Below, one piece after another: positions 16,675-25,278 of a stretch of 64,000 bases of DNA; positions within the stretch are counted from its first letter, which is position 1, and each line of letters starts with the position of its first letter. Source of the stretch: Micromonospora sp. WMMD1128 (GTDB lineage: Bacteria; Actinomycetota; Actinomycetes; Mycobacteriales; Micromonosporaceae); NCBI RefSeq assembly GCF_027497235.1, contig NZ_CP114902.1, positions 1,315,501 to 1,379,500 of the forward strand, given 5' to 3'. A program made the translations under genes and the position numbers. Below the pieces are notes generated by a model. That model had not been told where the DNA came from and did not search any database. It worked only from the letters and a program-made list of their open reading frames with translations.

Positions 16675-17283
16675 ATGGAAGCAGTGCGTCTCGCGATCAT
16701 CTACTACAGCGCCACCGGCACCGTCCACACCCTGGCCAGGGCCGCCGTCGAGGGCGCGGAGAGGGCCGGCGCGGACGTACGCCTGCGCAGGGTGGCCGAG
16801 ACCGCCCCGGCCGAGGCGATCAACGCCAGGGCGGAGTGGGCGCAGCACGTCCGGGACACCGCCGACGTCGACGTGGCCGAAGGCGACGACCTGGACTGGG
16901 CCGACGCGGTCCTGTTCGGCACCCCCACCCGCTTCGGCAACGTGTCGAGCCAGCTCAAGGCGTTCATCGACACGCTCGGTCCGCTGTGGTTCCACGGCAA
17001 GCTCGCCGACAAGGTCTATTCGGCCTTCACCGCCTCCAACACGCTCCACGGCGGGCAGGAGTCGACCATCCTGTCGTTGTCGAACGTCTTCTACCACTGG
17101 GGCGGGATCATCGTGCCCCCCGGCTACACCGACCCGATCCAGTTCCGGTCGGGCAATCCCTACGGCACGTCCCACGTGGCCGGCGACGGGCCGCCCGGCG
17201 ACATCACCCTCCAGGCGGCCCGCCACCAGGCTCGGCGCGTGGTCGACACGGCAGCCGCGCTGAAGGCCGGCCGCCCCACCTGA
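16675..17283 (+). CDS. NAD(P)H:quinone oxidoreductase, WrbA/flavodoxin-like
   Basis: 202 residues from ATG 16675, preceded by GGGGGAGAGA. The flavodoxin-like fold shows the phosphate loop YYSATGTVHTLA (about 11-22) and the WrbA signature GTPTRFGNVSSQLKAFIDT near 82-100. WrbA enzymes bind FMN and reduce quinones by two electrons, protecting against redox stress. It is divergent from the ECF41-type sigma gene and is the obvious candidate target of that sigma. I did not find a convincing ECF41 promoter in the 147-base gap by eye. Confidence 0.88.
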   Translation: MEAVRLAIIYYSATGTVHTLARAAVEGAERAGADVRLRRVAETAPAEAINARAEWAQHVRDTADVDVAEGDDLDWADAVLFGTPTRFGNVSSQLKAFIDTLGPLWFHGKLADKVYSAFTASNTLHGGQESTILSLSNVFYHWGGIIVPPGYTDPIQFRSGNPYGTSHVAGDGPPGDITLQAARHQARRVVDTAAALKAGRPT

Positions 17284-17319
17284 CCCGGTCCGGTAATCGG
17301 GATGCCGCGCGCCGTCGCC

Positions 17320-17781
17320 CTAGCCGAGATGGGTCGGGTAGGGCCGGTCGAGCACGAAGCTTTTCATGACGAGAGTGGAGTTCAACCGCTGGACGCCGGG
17401 AAGCGCCGACAACACGTCGTCTTCGAGCCGCGCGTACGCATCCAGGTCGGCTGTCCGCACGCGCAGCAGGTAGTCCGGGTCGCCGAACAGGCGCTGGGCC
17501 AACAGGACGTTCGGGACGGCCGCGACACCCTCCTCGAAGGCGAGCAGGGTGGCGCGGTCCTCCTGCCTCATGGTGACGAACACCAGGGCCTCGAAGCCCA
17601 GCCCCAACTGCTTCGGGTCCACGATCGCCCGGTAGCCCACGATCGCCCCGGACGCTTCCAGGTCGCGCACCCGGCGATGGGTCGGAGACACCGTCAACCC
17701 GATTCGGGTGGCCAGGTCGGTCAGGCTCAGCCGCCCATCTCGCTGCAGCTCAGCAATAATCTTCCGATCCAGCGCGTCCAT
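17320..17781 (-). CDS. Lrp/AsnC family transcriptional regulator
   Basis: 153 residues from ATG 17781. The N-terminal HTH (about 3-50) reads LDRKIIAELQRDGRLSLTDL, and a C-terminal RAM ligand-binding domain spans about 65-140. Lrp/AsnC proteins form octamers that respond to amino acids. It is divergent from a LysE-type exporter across a 97-base gap, the standard arrangement in which the regulator switches the exporter on when its amino acid accumulates. Confidence 0.9.
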   Translation of the reverse strand: MDALDRKIIAELQRDGRLSLTDLATRIGLTVSPTHRRVRDLEASGAIVGYRAIVDPKQLGLGFEALVFVTMRQEDRATLLAFEEGVAAVPNVLLAQRLFGDPDYLLRVRTADLDAYARLEDDVLSALPGVQRLNSTLVMKSFVLDRPYPTHLG

Positions 17782-17878
17782 GATCGAGATTCTTCCACGC
17801 GCGGTGGTGTGCACCGCAAAAGAGAGAAACACATTCTGTCGACGGGCAGATAGGTTTCCCCCGTCAAAGGGAGGAATC

Positions 17879-18511
17879 GTGGAACTCGCCGCCGTGCTGG
17901 CCTTCTCGGCCATCGCGTTCACGCTCGTCGTCGTCCCGGGTCCCGACTGGGCGTTCGTGCTCGCCGCCGGAGCACGCGACCATGTCGTCGCGCCTGCCGT
18001 GGGTGGCCTCATGACCGGCTACGCGCTCATCACGATCCTGGTCGTGGTCGGCGTCGGTCCGCTCGTCGCCACCCTGCCCGTCGCCCTGACCGGGCTCACC
18101 GTGGCCGGGGCCGGCTACCTGGTCCACCTCGGCGTCCGCACCTTGCGGGGAAGCGGGCGCATCGATCCCGTCGACGCGTACGCCGCAGCGGCGTCGTCCC
18201 CCGGCCGTCACTTCGTGCGGGGGGTCGGCGTGAGCGCCTTGAACCCCAAGGGACTCCTGATCTTCCTGTCGATCCTGCCGCAGTTCACCAGGACCGCCGG
18301 CGGGTGGCCGGCGCCGGCGCAGCTCGCGACCCTGGGCGGCATCTTCGTCCTCATCGTCGCCCTGTTCTATCTTCCTCTCGGTCATGCCGCCGATCGGGTG
18401 CTCGGCGCCCGGCCCCGCATCGCTCGGATCACGACCGGCGTCGCCGGCGCGGCCATGGTCCTGATGGGAGCGGCGCTGCTCATCGAGCGGATCGTGGAGA
18501 CGATCTCGTAG
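17879..18511 (+). CDS. LysE family amino-acid exporter
   Basis: 210 residues from GTG 17879, placed after AAGGGAGGA. Six hydrophobic helices are predicted. The LysE/RhtB signature appears near the N-terminus as VVVPGPDWAFVLAAGARD, and the mid-protein segment GVSALNPKGLLIFLSILPQF is also typical. It should export an amino acid or related metabolite by proton exchange. The divergent AsnC-type gene is the likely regulator. The 140-base stretch downstream (18512-18651) shows no gene. Confidence 0.88.
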   Translation: MELAAVLAFSAIAFTLVVVPGPDWAFVLAAGARDHVVAPAVGGLMTGYALITILVVVGVGPLVATLPVALTGLTVAGAGYLVHLGVRTLRGSGRIDPVDAYAAAASSPGRHFVRGVGVSALNPKGLLIFLSILPQFTRTAGGWPAPAQLATLGGIFVLIVALFYLPLGHAADRVLGARPRIARITTGVAGAAMVLMGAALLIERIVETIS

Positions 18512-18651
18512 GGTCGACGGGCGCCTGGCGTGGGGGATTCCGGGCCCGGCTTCGGCCCCGTGGTGGCGCGGGGCTTCCCGCAAGGCACTGGGACGAGGTG
18601 ACGCGCCGGTCACGCCGTACCCCCTCGGGGGCCGGCGCGACCGGCGGCGCG

Positions 18652-19137
18652 TCAGGGCGCGGTCGGGGTGACGCCGTCGAGGAGTTCGGCCAGGCGGGCC
18701 GCGGTGGTCGGTGCGTGCAGGTGCAGGCGGGCCACGTTGATGCTGTCCGTGCCGACCACGGCGAGCAGCGCCTGCTTGCTCACCGCGTAGACGCTGAGGT
18801 AGCCGCTCTCGTTGCGGACCGTGGACTGCTGGAAGTCGCCCTGGCCCAGCCGGGACCCGACCTGGCGGCCCAGCCCGAACATGGTGGCGGCGAGCGCCGC
18901 CAGGTCGTCGGGGCTGGCGTCGTTCTGGAGGTTGTGCGTGATGAGCAGGCCGTCGACGCCGCCGAGGACGCAGCCGTGCACACCGGGGATCTGGAGCCGC
19001 AGCGCGGACAGTTCCTGCCCGATGGCCGGGTACGGCAGCGCCGGGTTGCCGGCCAGTGAGGGTGGCAGGGTGCGCGGCGGGGGCAGGGTGCCCGTGCGGC
19101 CCGGGGTGCGGCGTGGGAGGTCTTCCACCCGGGTCAC
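18652..19137 (-). CDS. Roadblock/LC7 domain protein
   Basis: 161 residues from GTG 19137. A Pro/Arg-rich N-terminus (about 1-38) precedes a roadblock/LC7 domain of MglB type with VHGCVLGGVDGLLITHNLQ and a conserved ESGYLSVYAV strand. Such proteins regulate small Ras-like GTPases and in actinobacteria occur in conservons with a sensor kinase, DUF742 and GTPase genes. None of those partners is adjacent. Its start overlaps the stop of a second roadblock gene as GTGA, so the two proteins are co-made and could form heterodimers. Confidence 0.8.
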   Translation of the reverse strand: MTRVEDLPRRTPGRTGTLPPPRTLPPSLAGNPALPYPAIGQELSALRLQIPGVHGCVLGGVDGLLITHNLQNDASPDDLAALAATMFGLGRQVGSRLGQGDFQQSTVRNESGYLSVYAVSKQALLAVVGTDSINVARLHLHAPTTAARLAELLDGVTPTAP

Positions 19138-19505
19138 AGCTCCAGGCTCTCCTCGATCGCGCGCAGTTGGTGCCGGGCCATCGCCAGGTTGGCCCGGCTC
19201 TTGCTCACCATGAGGTAGAGGAACAGCCCCTTGCCGGTGCGGTCGCTCAGCGGCCGGATCAGGTGGTACTGGCTGCCGAGCGTGATCAGGATGTCCTCGA
19301 TCTCGTCGTTGAGCTTCAGCATCTCGATGGTGCGCATCTTGGCGCGTACCACGTCGGTGTTGCCGGCGGCGGCGACGGTCAGGTCGACCTCGCCGTTGCC
19401 ACCGGCGACGCCGAGTGTCATGCCACTTGTGTAGTCGACGAGCGCGACGCCGATCGCGCCGTCGATGCTCATCGCGTTCTTCAACGCGACGTCGAGGTTG
19501 CCCAC
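19134..19505 (-). CDS. Roadblock/LC7 domain protein, first gene of the pair
   Basis: 123 residues from GTG 19505, with GGGGGAGAAACC directly upstream. It is a bare roadblock domain with MSIDGAIGVALVDYTSGMTL at the N-terminus and a long helix near the middle. Length and fold match MglB-like regulators of small GTPases. It is the promoter-proximal gene of a two-gene unit with the 161-residue paralogue. The 270-base gap to the PadR gene holds both divergent promoters and no evident gene. Confidence 0.78.
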   Translation of the reverse strand: MGNLDVALKNAMSIDGAIGVALVDYTSGMTLGVAGGNGEVDLTVAAAGNTDVVRAKMRTIEMLKLNDEIEDILITLGSQYHLIRPLSDRTGKGLFLYLMVSKSRANLAMARHQLRAIEESLEL

Positions 19506-19747
19506 GGTTTCTCCCCCAGGTGTCGTCCGGGTGGGCCGGTCGCCGCGCGGGTTGTCGTGCGGGCTGACAGCCGGCGCCTCCCGTGAATATGCTGCGTAGA
19601 GGCTTGCACACCGAGGTCCGGGCCGCATCCGGCCGGCTGGTGATCCACCTGTGCGGTCCCGTCCCACCGGCCGCCGGTCCCATAAGTGGGACTCGCCGGC
19701 CGATGGTCGATCGTGGAGCTTCCTGCTAAACGGGTACGCCCGGGACC

Positions 19748-19768
19748 CTATATAGAGATGCGATATAG
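19748..19768. promoter_or_regulatory. Inverted repeat CTATAT-N9-ATATAG before padR
   Basis: An AT-rich dyad with 6-bp arms lies 8 bases ahead of the ATG at 19776 and stands out in this GC-rich DNA. PadR regulators commonly autoregulate through AT-rich dyads over their promoter. Binding is inferred. Confidence 0.5.
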
Positions 19769-19775
19769 TGCGGTG

Positions 19776-20105
19776 ATGCGGCTGACGATACCCGTGATCA
19801 AAGTGCTCTCGGCGCTGCTCGCCGAGCCCGACGCGCCCCGCTACGGCCTCGACCTGATGCGGCTCACCGGCCTGCCCAGCGGGACGCTCTATCCGGTGCT
19901 GCACCGCCTCCAGGCGGCCGACTGGCTCGCCGCCGACTGGGAGGACGTCGACCCGATCGCCGCCGGCCGGCCCGCCCGCCGCTACTACCGCCTCACCGGC
20001 GAGGGCATCCGATCCGCCCGGCTGGCCCTGGCCGAGCTGCGCGCCCTCGCCCCCGCCGAACGCCCCCACGAGGGCGCCGGCCCGGCCGGGGCGCCGGCGT
20101 GGTGA
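19776..20105 (+). CDS. PadR family transcriptional regulator
   Basis: 109 residues from ATG 19776; ATG 19758 is possible but lies inside the dyad. The winged helix motif RYGLDLMRLTGLPSGTLYPV followed by LHRLQAADWL is diagnostic of the compact PadR-s1 class. The C-terminal dimerisation helix is short. The gene overlaps the next one as GTGA. PadR-membrane protein pairs usually encode a ligand-controlled regulator and its membrane target. The inverted repeat just upstream suggests autoregulation. Confidence 0.88.
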   Translation: MRLTIPVIKVLSALLAEPDAPRYGLDLMRLTGLPSGTLYPVLHRLQAADWLAADWEDVDPIAAGRPARRYYRLTGEGIRSARLALAELRALAPAERPHEGAGPAGAPAW

Positions 20106-21064
20106 CCGGGCGACTCGCCGCTCTCCTGCTGCGCGCGGCGGCACGCCGCTGGCCCGCCGAACTGCGGGCCGAGCTTGGCCGGGAGTGGGCCGCCGAGCTG
20201 CACGAACTGGCCCGCACGGGCCGGCGGTGGACGATGCTCCGCTTCGCCGCCAGCCTGGCGACCAGTCGGGCCGCCACGCCGATCGTCGACCGGACCGCGG
20301 TGCCGGCGCGCCTGTGGCGTACCGCCGGGGTCCTGCTGCTCGCGCCGCCGGCCTGCGTCGCGGTCCTCGTGCTCGCCGCGGTGGTGATGAACGCGACCTA
20401 CGGGTGGTTGTCCTTCGCCGCGGTGTGGCCCACCGCGGCGCAGATGCCGATCTGGTCCGCCGTCGTGGCCGGGCTCGGGATGCTGCTCGCGCTCGTCGTC
20501 ACCCGGACCGCACGCCGGACCGTACGCGTCGGGGCGCTGCCCACGGCACTCGGCGTGGTGGTGCCGATCGCCGTGACGCTTGCCGTGGTGCTCGGCTGGT
20601 TCGCCAGCCGGGCCGAGAGCGGCCTGGCGGAGATGGCGCCCGGGCTGCTCCTCTGGCTGGCGCTGCTGGTGCCGGCCCTCTGGGCCGCCGGAGCGTTGGC
20701 CCGCCGCGGGCGGACGCGGTCGGCCTGGCTGGTCGGCCTGCTGGGCGCGCTTGTCGCGGCCGACGCGGCGGTGGTCCTCACGGTGATGTCCACCATCCCG
20801 GCGACCGCGCCCACCGCCGACCTGCCGCCGGACGCCGTCGACCGGAGCTCCGCGCCGCTGTGGCTCTTCACCTGCTGGACCGACTCGTCGTTCGGGCTGC
20901 CCCGCCCGACCGAGTGGGAACGGTTCCTCATCACCGACCGGGTGCTCGTCGAGCCGATGTTCTACCTGGCCTGCACGCCCTACGCGGTGGCCTACGCCGT
21001 CGCGGTGGCGCGTCCGGCAAGGGCAGTCGCGTCGGCGGCGGAGCCCGCGCCGGTGTCCGCCTGA
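20102..21064 (+). CDS. Membrane protein, PadR-coupled, unknown function
   Basis: 320 residues from GTG 20102; an adjacent GTG at 20099 is equally possible. The N-terminus (about 1-55) is Arg/Ala-rich and amphipathic with WPAELRAELGREWAAELHEL, a segment often found in proteins encoded after PadR genes. Six to eight hydrophobic helices follow. No catalytic motif is recognisable. It is translationally coupled to padR. Confidence 0.65.
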   Translation: MTGRLAALLLRAAARRWPAELRAELGREWAAELHELARTGRRWTMLRFAASLATSRAATPIVDRTAVPARLWRTAGVLLLAPPACVAVLVLAAVVMNATYGWLSFAAVWPTAAQMPIWSAVVAGLGMLLALVVTRTARRTVRVGALPTALGVVVPIAVTLAVVLGWFASRAESGLAEMAPGLLLWLALLVPALWAAGALARRGRTRSAWLVGLLGALVAADAAVVLTVMSTIPATAPTADLPPDAVDRSSAPLWLFTCWTDSSFGLPRPTEWERFLITDRVLVEPMFYLACTPYAVAYAVAVARPARAVASAAEPAPVSA

Positions 21065-21080
21065 GGCTCGCCTCCCCGGC

Positions 21081-22355
21081 TCAGGCCGACCAGCTCAACG
21101 CCCGACCGGCCCGCTCGTAGTGCCGGGCCAGCTCCGCATCGATCCGCGCGACCCGCTCCTCGGTCAGCTCCACCGCCGGCTCCCACGAGGTGCGCGCCGC
21201 CAACATCCGATGCCGCAGCCCGGCCGGCGGGTGGGAGGCGAACAGCGAGGCGTCCTCGCGGATGGTGAGCTGGCGCTCCAACGGCAGCCGGTCGGCCGCG
21301 CCGACGAGGGACCGGCTCGTCCCCGCCCGCCAGGTCCCCGGACCGTGTCCGCCGCGCACCGCGTTGCGGACCACGGTCGCCACCGACTCGGCGCGGAGCA
21401 GCACGTCGAGCAGGCGGGTCGCACCGGCCGTGCCGCCGGCCCGGGCGGCCATCTCGTCGGCCAGGTACTCGGCCCGCTGGCTGTCCCGCAACGCGGTGGC
21501 GACAAGCACCACGTGACCGGCGAACAGCAGGCGGGACAGCGTCCACGACACCAGCCGGCCCAGCCACTCGCCGACCATCACCAGCAATCCCTCGGCCCGG
21601 GTGTCGCCCCGCGGCCGGAACAGGTCGGCGGCGTTGCCGAGCATGGTCAGTGCCGGCTGGGTCACCGGGCCGCGACGGAGGTCGCCGTTGACGAAGTGGC
21701 CGAGCTCGTGGCCCAGCAACGCGACCCGCGCCGGCCCGTCCAGCGCGCCCCACAACGGCAGCCCGAGGGCGAGCACGCGCCGCCGGCGAAGGCCCACCGA
21801 CATCGCGTACGCGTTGATGTCGCCGTCGACGCCGACCACGTGCGGCGTCGGCGCGCCGATGGCGGCCGCCACCTCACCGACCAGGGCGTGCAGTTCCGGC
21901 GCCTCGGCCGGGGTGAGCACCTCCAGGTCCGGGTCGATCCGGCCGAACCGGGGCCGCAGCGCCACCGCCAGCGCGATCAGCGCCACCCCGACCAGCACCG
22001 CGAAGTTCGGGAACGGGTACGCGAACAGCAGCCACACCCCGGCCACCGCCAGTCCGGCCACGCCGAGCAGCAACAGCAGGGAGATGCCGACGGTGAGCGC
22101 GCCGGCGAGCGAGCGCCCGGTCGACTCCAGCGGCCGGCCGACGAGTGTGGCGTACTGCTGGCGGGTGAGCCGTGCGGCGAGGCGGTGGGTCCGCCGGTCG
22201 ACCCAGGCCCAGCCGAACTCGGGCGGTCGGCGGTCCGCGTCGTAGGCGTCGAGGTTCCAGTCGCATCCGGCGCACCAGGGCAACGCTCCGTCCAGCGACA
22301 CCGGCGTCCCGCCGCATCGCGGACATGCCCCCGTGCCCGTCGTCGTGGTGATCAC
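21081..22355 (-). CDS. M48 family metallopeptidase with N-terminal zinc ribbon
   Basis: 424 residues. A putative zinc ribbon (CPRCGG near 14-19 and CAGC near 31-34) precedes two transmembrane helices (about 85-130). The peptidase domain follows, with zinc-binding HELGH at 216-220 and a downstream glutamate in the AEYLADEMAAR segment near 297. M48 enzymes of the HtpX/Ste24 type degrade or process membrane proteins. The large size relative to HtpX comes from the ribbon and a C-terminal extension. It is convergent with the PadR-linked membrane gene. Confidence 0.85.
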   Translation of the reverse strand: MITTTTGTGACPRCGGTPVSLDGALPWCAGCDWNLDAYDADRRPPEFGWAWVDRRTHRLAARLTRQQYATLVGRPLESTGRSLAGALTVGISLLLLLGVAGLAVAGVWLLFAYPFPNFAVLVGVALIALAVALRPRFGRIDPDLEVLTPAEAPELHALVGEVAAAIGAPTPHVVGVDGDINAYAMSVGLRRRRVLALGLPLWGALDGPARVALLGHELGHFVNGDLRRGPVTQPALTMLGNAADLFRPRGDTRAEGLLVMVGEWLGRLVSWTLSRLLFAGHVVLVATALRDSQRAEYLADEMAARAGGTAGATRLLDVLLRAESVATVVRNAVRGGHGPGTWRAGTSRSLVGAADRLPLERQLTIREDASLFASHPPAGLRHRMLAARTSWEPAVELTEERVARIDAELARHYERAGRALSWSA

Positions 22356-22527
22356 GAGCGGTCATCCTCGCCGCTCCGGAGCACCCGCGGTACCGGCCGT
22401 TCGGACGACGACGGCTCTTCTCCTGTTTCCCGCCGTCATCGCCCCGAACAGGTCTAATGTGGAGAACGCGGCGACTATTTGTGGCGTTCCGGTGGCGGCC
22501 GGGCGTTTCCCGGTGCACAGTGATCGC

Positions 22528-22731
22528 ATGAGCGACGACGGAAGTGGTGGGCACTACTACTGGTGCACACGACACCACCGGGTCGAGACCGATGCCGACG
22601 TGTGCCCCGCGAAGCACGTTCTCGGACCGTACGCCTCAGCCGCCGACGCGGAGAACGCCCTGCAGAAGGTGCAGGAGCGGAACGAAGCGTGGGAGGCCGA
22701 GGACGCCCGTTGGGCCGGGGAGGGCCGATAG
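22528..22731 (+). CDS. Small hypothetical protein
   Basis: 67 residues from ATG 22528. The aromatic/His-rich start HYYWCTRHHRVE and a single further Cys in DVCPAKH could bind a metal, but the pattern is not a standard zinc finger. The C-terminal half is a charged helix (AENALQKVQERNEAWEAEDA). Codon use matches neighbouring genes and similar short proteins are widespread in actinobacteria. Function unknown. Confidence 0.7.
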   Translation: MSDDGSGGHYYWCTRHHRVETDADVCPAKHVLGPYASAADAENALQKVQERNEAWEAEDARWAGEGR

Positions 22732-22808
22732 ACGGCGCGGGACGGACCGCGTCGAGGTGATCCGTGCTCCGCGAGGGCGAGAGCACGTCCCCAGGAAAGG
22801 GAACCGAG

Positions 22809-23456
22809 ATGGCCGTAGCACAGCAGGCCACCCGCCCGGCCGCGAAACGGACGACCGCGAAGAAGACCACCGCGGGTAGGACGACGACGGTCACCAAGGC
22901 GTCGCCGAACGCCTCGGGCGCCGGCACCGGACGGACGCCGGCCAGAAAGGCGGCCGCGAAGAAAGCGGCCACCAAGAAGGTCGTGTCGGCGGCGCGCAAG
23001 GCGCCGGCGTCGAAGACCACCGCCAAGAGCGCACCCGCCAAGAAGTCCACGGCGGCGAAGAAGACGGCGGCGAAGAAGACCACGGCCGCGAAGAAGGCGC
23101 CCGCGAAGAAGGCCACGGCGAAGAAGACCACCGCGGCCAGGAAGAGCACCGCGGCGAAGAGGACCACGGCGGCGAAGAAGGCACCGGCGAAGAAGACCAC
23201 CGGGGCCCGGAAGGTCACCTCGGCGGCGAAGAAGACCACCGCGGCGAAGAAGGCACCGGCGAAGAAGACCACGGCCTCGACGCGTCCCACGGCGCGTAAG
23301 GCGGCGGCCAAGAAAGCGCCCGCGCGCAAGACCACGACGGCGCGCAAGACCACCAGCGCCGCGAAGAAGACCACCGCGGCCAAGAAGGCGCCCGCCCGCA
23401 AGACCACCACCGCGCGCAAAACCACCGCGCGCAAGGCGCCGGCCCGCCGGGCCTGA
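22809..23456 (+). CDS. Histone H1-like Lys/Ala-rich repeat protein
   Basis: 215 residues from ATG 22809, after AGGAAAGGGA. Almost the whole protein is variants of KKTTAAKKAPA, giving extreme Lys, Ala and Thr content and a very basic charge, like histone H1 tails and the C-terminal tail of actinobacterial HU. No folded HU domain precedes the tail, so this is a free-standing DNA-condensing protein candidate. The repeats are not exact at DNA level but the period is 10-12 residues. The coding repeat makes length variation between strains likely. Confidence 0.8.
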   Translation: MAVAQQATRPAAKRTTAKKTTAGRTTTVTKASPNASGAGTGRTPARKAAAKKAATKKVVSAARKAPASKTTAKSAPAKKSTAAKKTAAKKTTAAKKAPAKKATAKKTTAARKSTAAKRTTAAKKAPAKKTTGARKVTSAAKKTTAAKKAPAKKTTASTRPTARKAAAKKAPARKTTTARKTTSAAKKTTAAKKAPARKTTTARKTTARKAPARRA

Positions 23457-23458
23457 GC

Positions 23459-23512
23459 GTTAGGAAGGGGCCCCGGTTAACGCATTCGGTAGAGGAGGGG
23501 CCCCTTCCTAAC
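23459..23512 (+). repeat. 54-bp GGGGCCCC repeat, copy 3
   Basis: The best-paired copy: 16 bases at 23459-23474 are the exact reverse complement of 23497-23512. It carries GGAAGGGG/CCCCTTCC where other copies have GC arms, so both arms changed together. It starts 3 bases after the histone-like gene stop. Confidence 0.88.
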
Positions 23513-23659
23513 ACGGTCGCCTCCGGCCCGACCGCCGTCGCCGCGTGCGCGGCGACGACCCCCGTATGCGGCGTCGCCCGGCGAACGTCGGGAACCCGCC
23601 ACGCGCGGGGTCGCCGTGCCGATGAGCGGAACGTGCCGAGCGCTGTCAGGATTGGCCGC

Positions 23660-25096
23660 GTGGTGATCCGACGCGTACTGGCCCCCCGCATCGACTTCGG
23701 CGCGCTGCGCCGCGAGCTGGGACTGCCCGAGAGCTTCCCGGCCGCGGCCCAGCGCGAGGCCGACACGGCGGCCACCGCGCCGCTGCCGGCCGTCGCCGAC
23801 CGGACCGACATCCCGTTCGTCACCGTCGACCCGGCGACCTCCCGCGACCTCGACCAGGCCATGCACCTCACCCGCCGTCCCGGTGGCGGCTACCGGGTGC
23901 GGTACGCGATAGCCGACGTGCTCACCCACGTACGCCCCGGCGGGGACCTGGAGGCGGAGACCTGGCGGCGCGGGCAGACCGTCTACCTGCCCGACGGCAA
24001 CGTGCCGCTGCACCCGCACACGCTCAGCGAGGGCGCGGCCAGCCTGCTGCCCGACGTCGACCGGGCCGCCGTACTCTGGACCATCGACCTGGACCCCGAC
24101 GGCGGCACCGTCGCGGTCAGCCTCGAACGAGCGCGGGTACGCAGCCGCGCCAAGCTCGACTACGGCGGCGTGCAACGCGACGCCGACGCCGGCCGCCTGC
24201 CCGAACCGATCGCCCTGCTGCCCGAGATCGGCGCGCTGCTCACCGCCCGCGGGCTGGACCGAGGCGCGATCAACCTGCCGCTGCCCGAGCAGGACGTCGA
24301 ACCCGACGGCGACGGGTGGCGACTGGTGCTGCGCGGCCCCGCCGCGATGGAGGAGCACAACGCCCAGATCTCACTGCTGACCGGCATGGCCGCCGCCGAC
24401 ATCATGCTCGCCGGCCGGATCGGCCTGCTGCGGACGATGCCCCGGCCCAAGCCGGAGGCGGTGGGGCGGCTGCACCTGGCCGCCGACCCGCTCGGCGTGC
24501 CCTGGCCGGAAGGCACACCGGTCGGCCGGGTGCTCGCCGGGCTGGACGCGTCGCAACCCCGGTCCGCCGCCTTCGTCGACCAGGCCGCCGAGCTGATGCG
24601 CGGCGCCGCGTACACCGCCTTCGACGGCGCGGCGCCCGAGCAGCCGGAGCACGGCGGGGTGGCCGCCGCGTACGCGCACGTCACGGCGCCGCTGCGCCGG
24701 CTCGCCGACAGGTACGCCACCGAGGCCTGCCTGGCCCTGCACGACGGCCGCGAGGTGCCCGCGTACGTCCGGGAGGCGTTGCCGAAGCTGCCGGAGGTGA
24801 TGGCGACGACCGACCGGGTGGCCGGCGCGGCCACCCGCGGCGCGGTGGAACTGGCCGAGGCGGTGCTGCTGGCGCACCGGGTGGGGGAGACGTTCGAGGC
24901 GGCGGTGCTGGACGTGGACGAGCCGCGCCCAGCGGGCAACGGCCGCCCCGGTCGGCCGCCCGGTGGCACGGTCGCGGTGGACGAGCCGCCGGTGCGGGCC
25001 CGCTGCACGGGCGAGCTGCCGCTCGGCGAGCGCGTGCGGGTCCGGCTGACCGTCGCCGACCCGGCCGAACGCCGGGTCGCCTTCGAGCGGGCCTGA
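23660..25096 (+). CDS. RNB domain ribonuclease (RNase II/R family)
   Basis: 478 residues from GTG 23660; GTG 23633 is a possible earlier start. The catalytic signature DPATSRDLDQAMHL near 63-76 carries the Mg-binding aspartates, and AAYAHVTAPLRRLADRY near 344 is the second family motif. Only the RNB nuclease core is present. The N-terminal cold-shock OB domains are absent and the C-terminal S1 region is short, as in other compact actinobacterial RNB proteins. It should degrade single-stranded RNA 3' to 5'. The following 182-base gap shows no gene. Confidence 0.85.
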   Translation: MVIRRVLAPRIDFGALRRELGLPESFPAAAQREADTAATAPLPAVADRTDIPFVTVDPATSRDLDQAMHLTRRPGGGYRVRYAIADVLTHVRPGGDLEAETWRRGQTVYLPDGNVPLHPHTLSEGAASLLPDVDRAAVLWTIDLDPDGGTVAVSLERARVRSRAKLDYGGVQRDADAGRLPEPIALLPEIGALLTARGLDRGAINLPLPEQDVEPDGDGWRLVLRGPAAMEEHNAQISLLTGMAAADIMLAGRIGLLRTMPRPKPEAVGRLHLAADPLGVPWPEGTPVGRVLAGLDASQPRSAAFVDQAAELMRGAAYTAFDGAAPEQPEHGGVAAAYAHVTAPLRRLADRYATEACLALHDGREVPAYVREALPKLPEVMATTDRVAGAATRGAVELAEAVLLAHRVGETFEAAVLDVDEPRPAGNGRPGRPPGGTVAVDEPPVRARCTGELPLGERVRVRLTVADPAERRVAFERA

Positions 25097-25278
25097 CCGG
25101 GCCTGGCCTGAGCGGGCTTGCCTGGCCTGACCGGGGCATCGGCTCGCGCTCGCGCCTGGTTGCGCCGGGCGTTGGCGTCCGGACGCCCCGGCCCGGGGCG
25201 TCGACCGGGTGGCCCGGCGCGGGGATTCTCACAGCGCCTCGACGCGCCACGCCGGCCGCGTTTTGCGAGGATGACCGC

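Noticed and set aside
15622..17226. A 534-residue extension of the sigma factor
   Set aside because: The extra N-terminus is antisense to the WrbA gene and has no motif. GTG 16527 gives the normal ECF41-type length.
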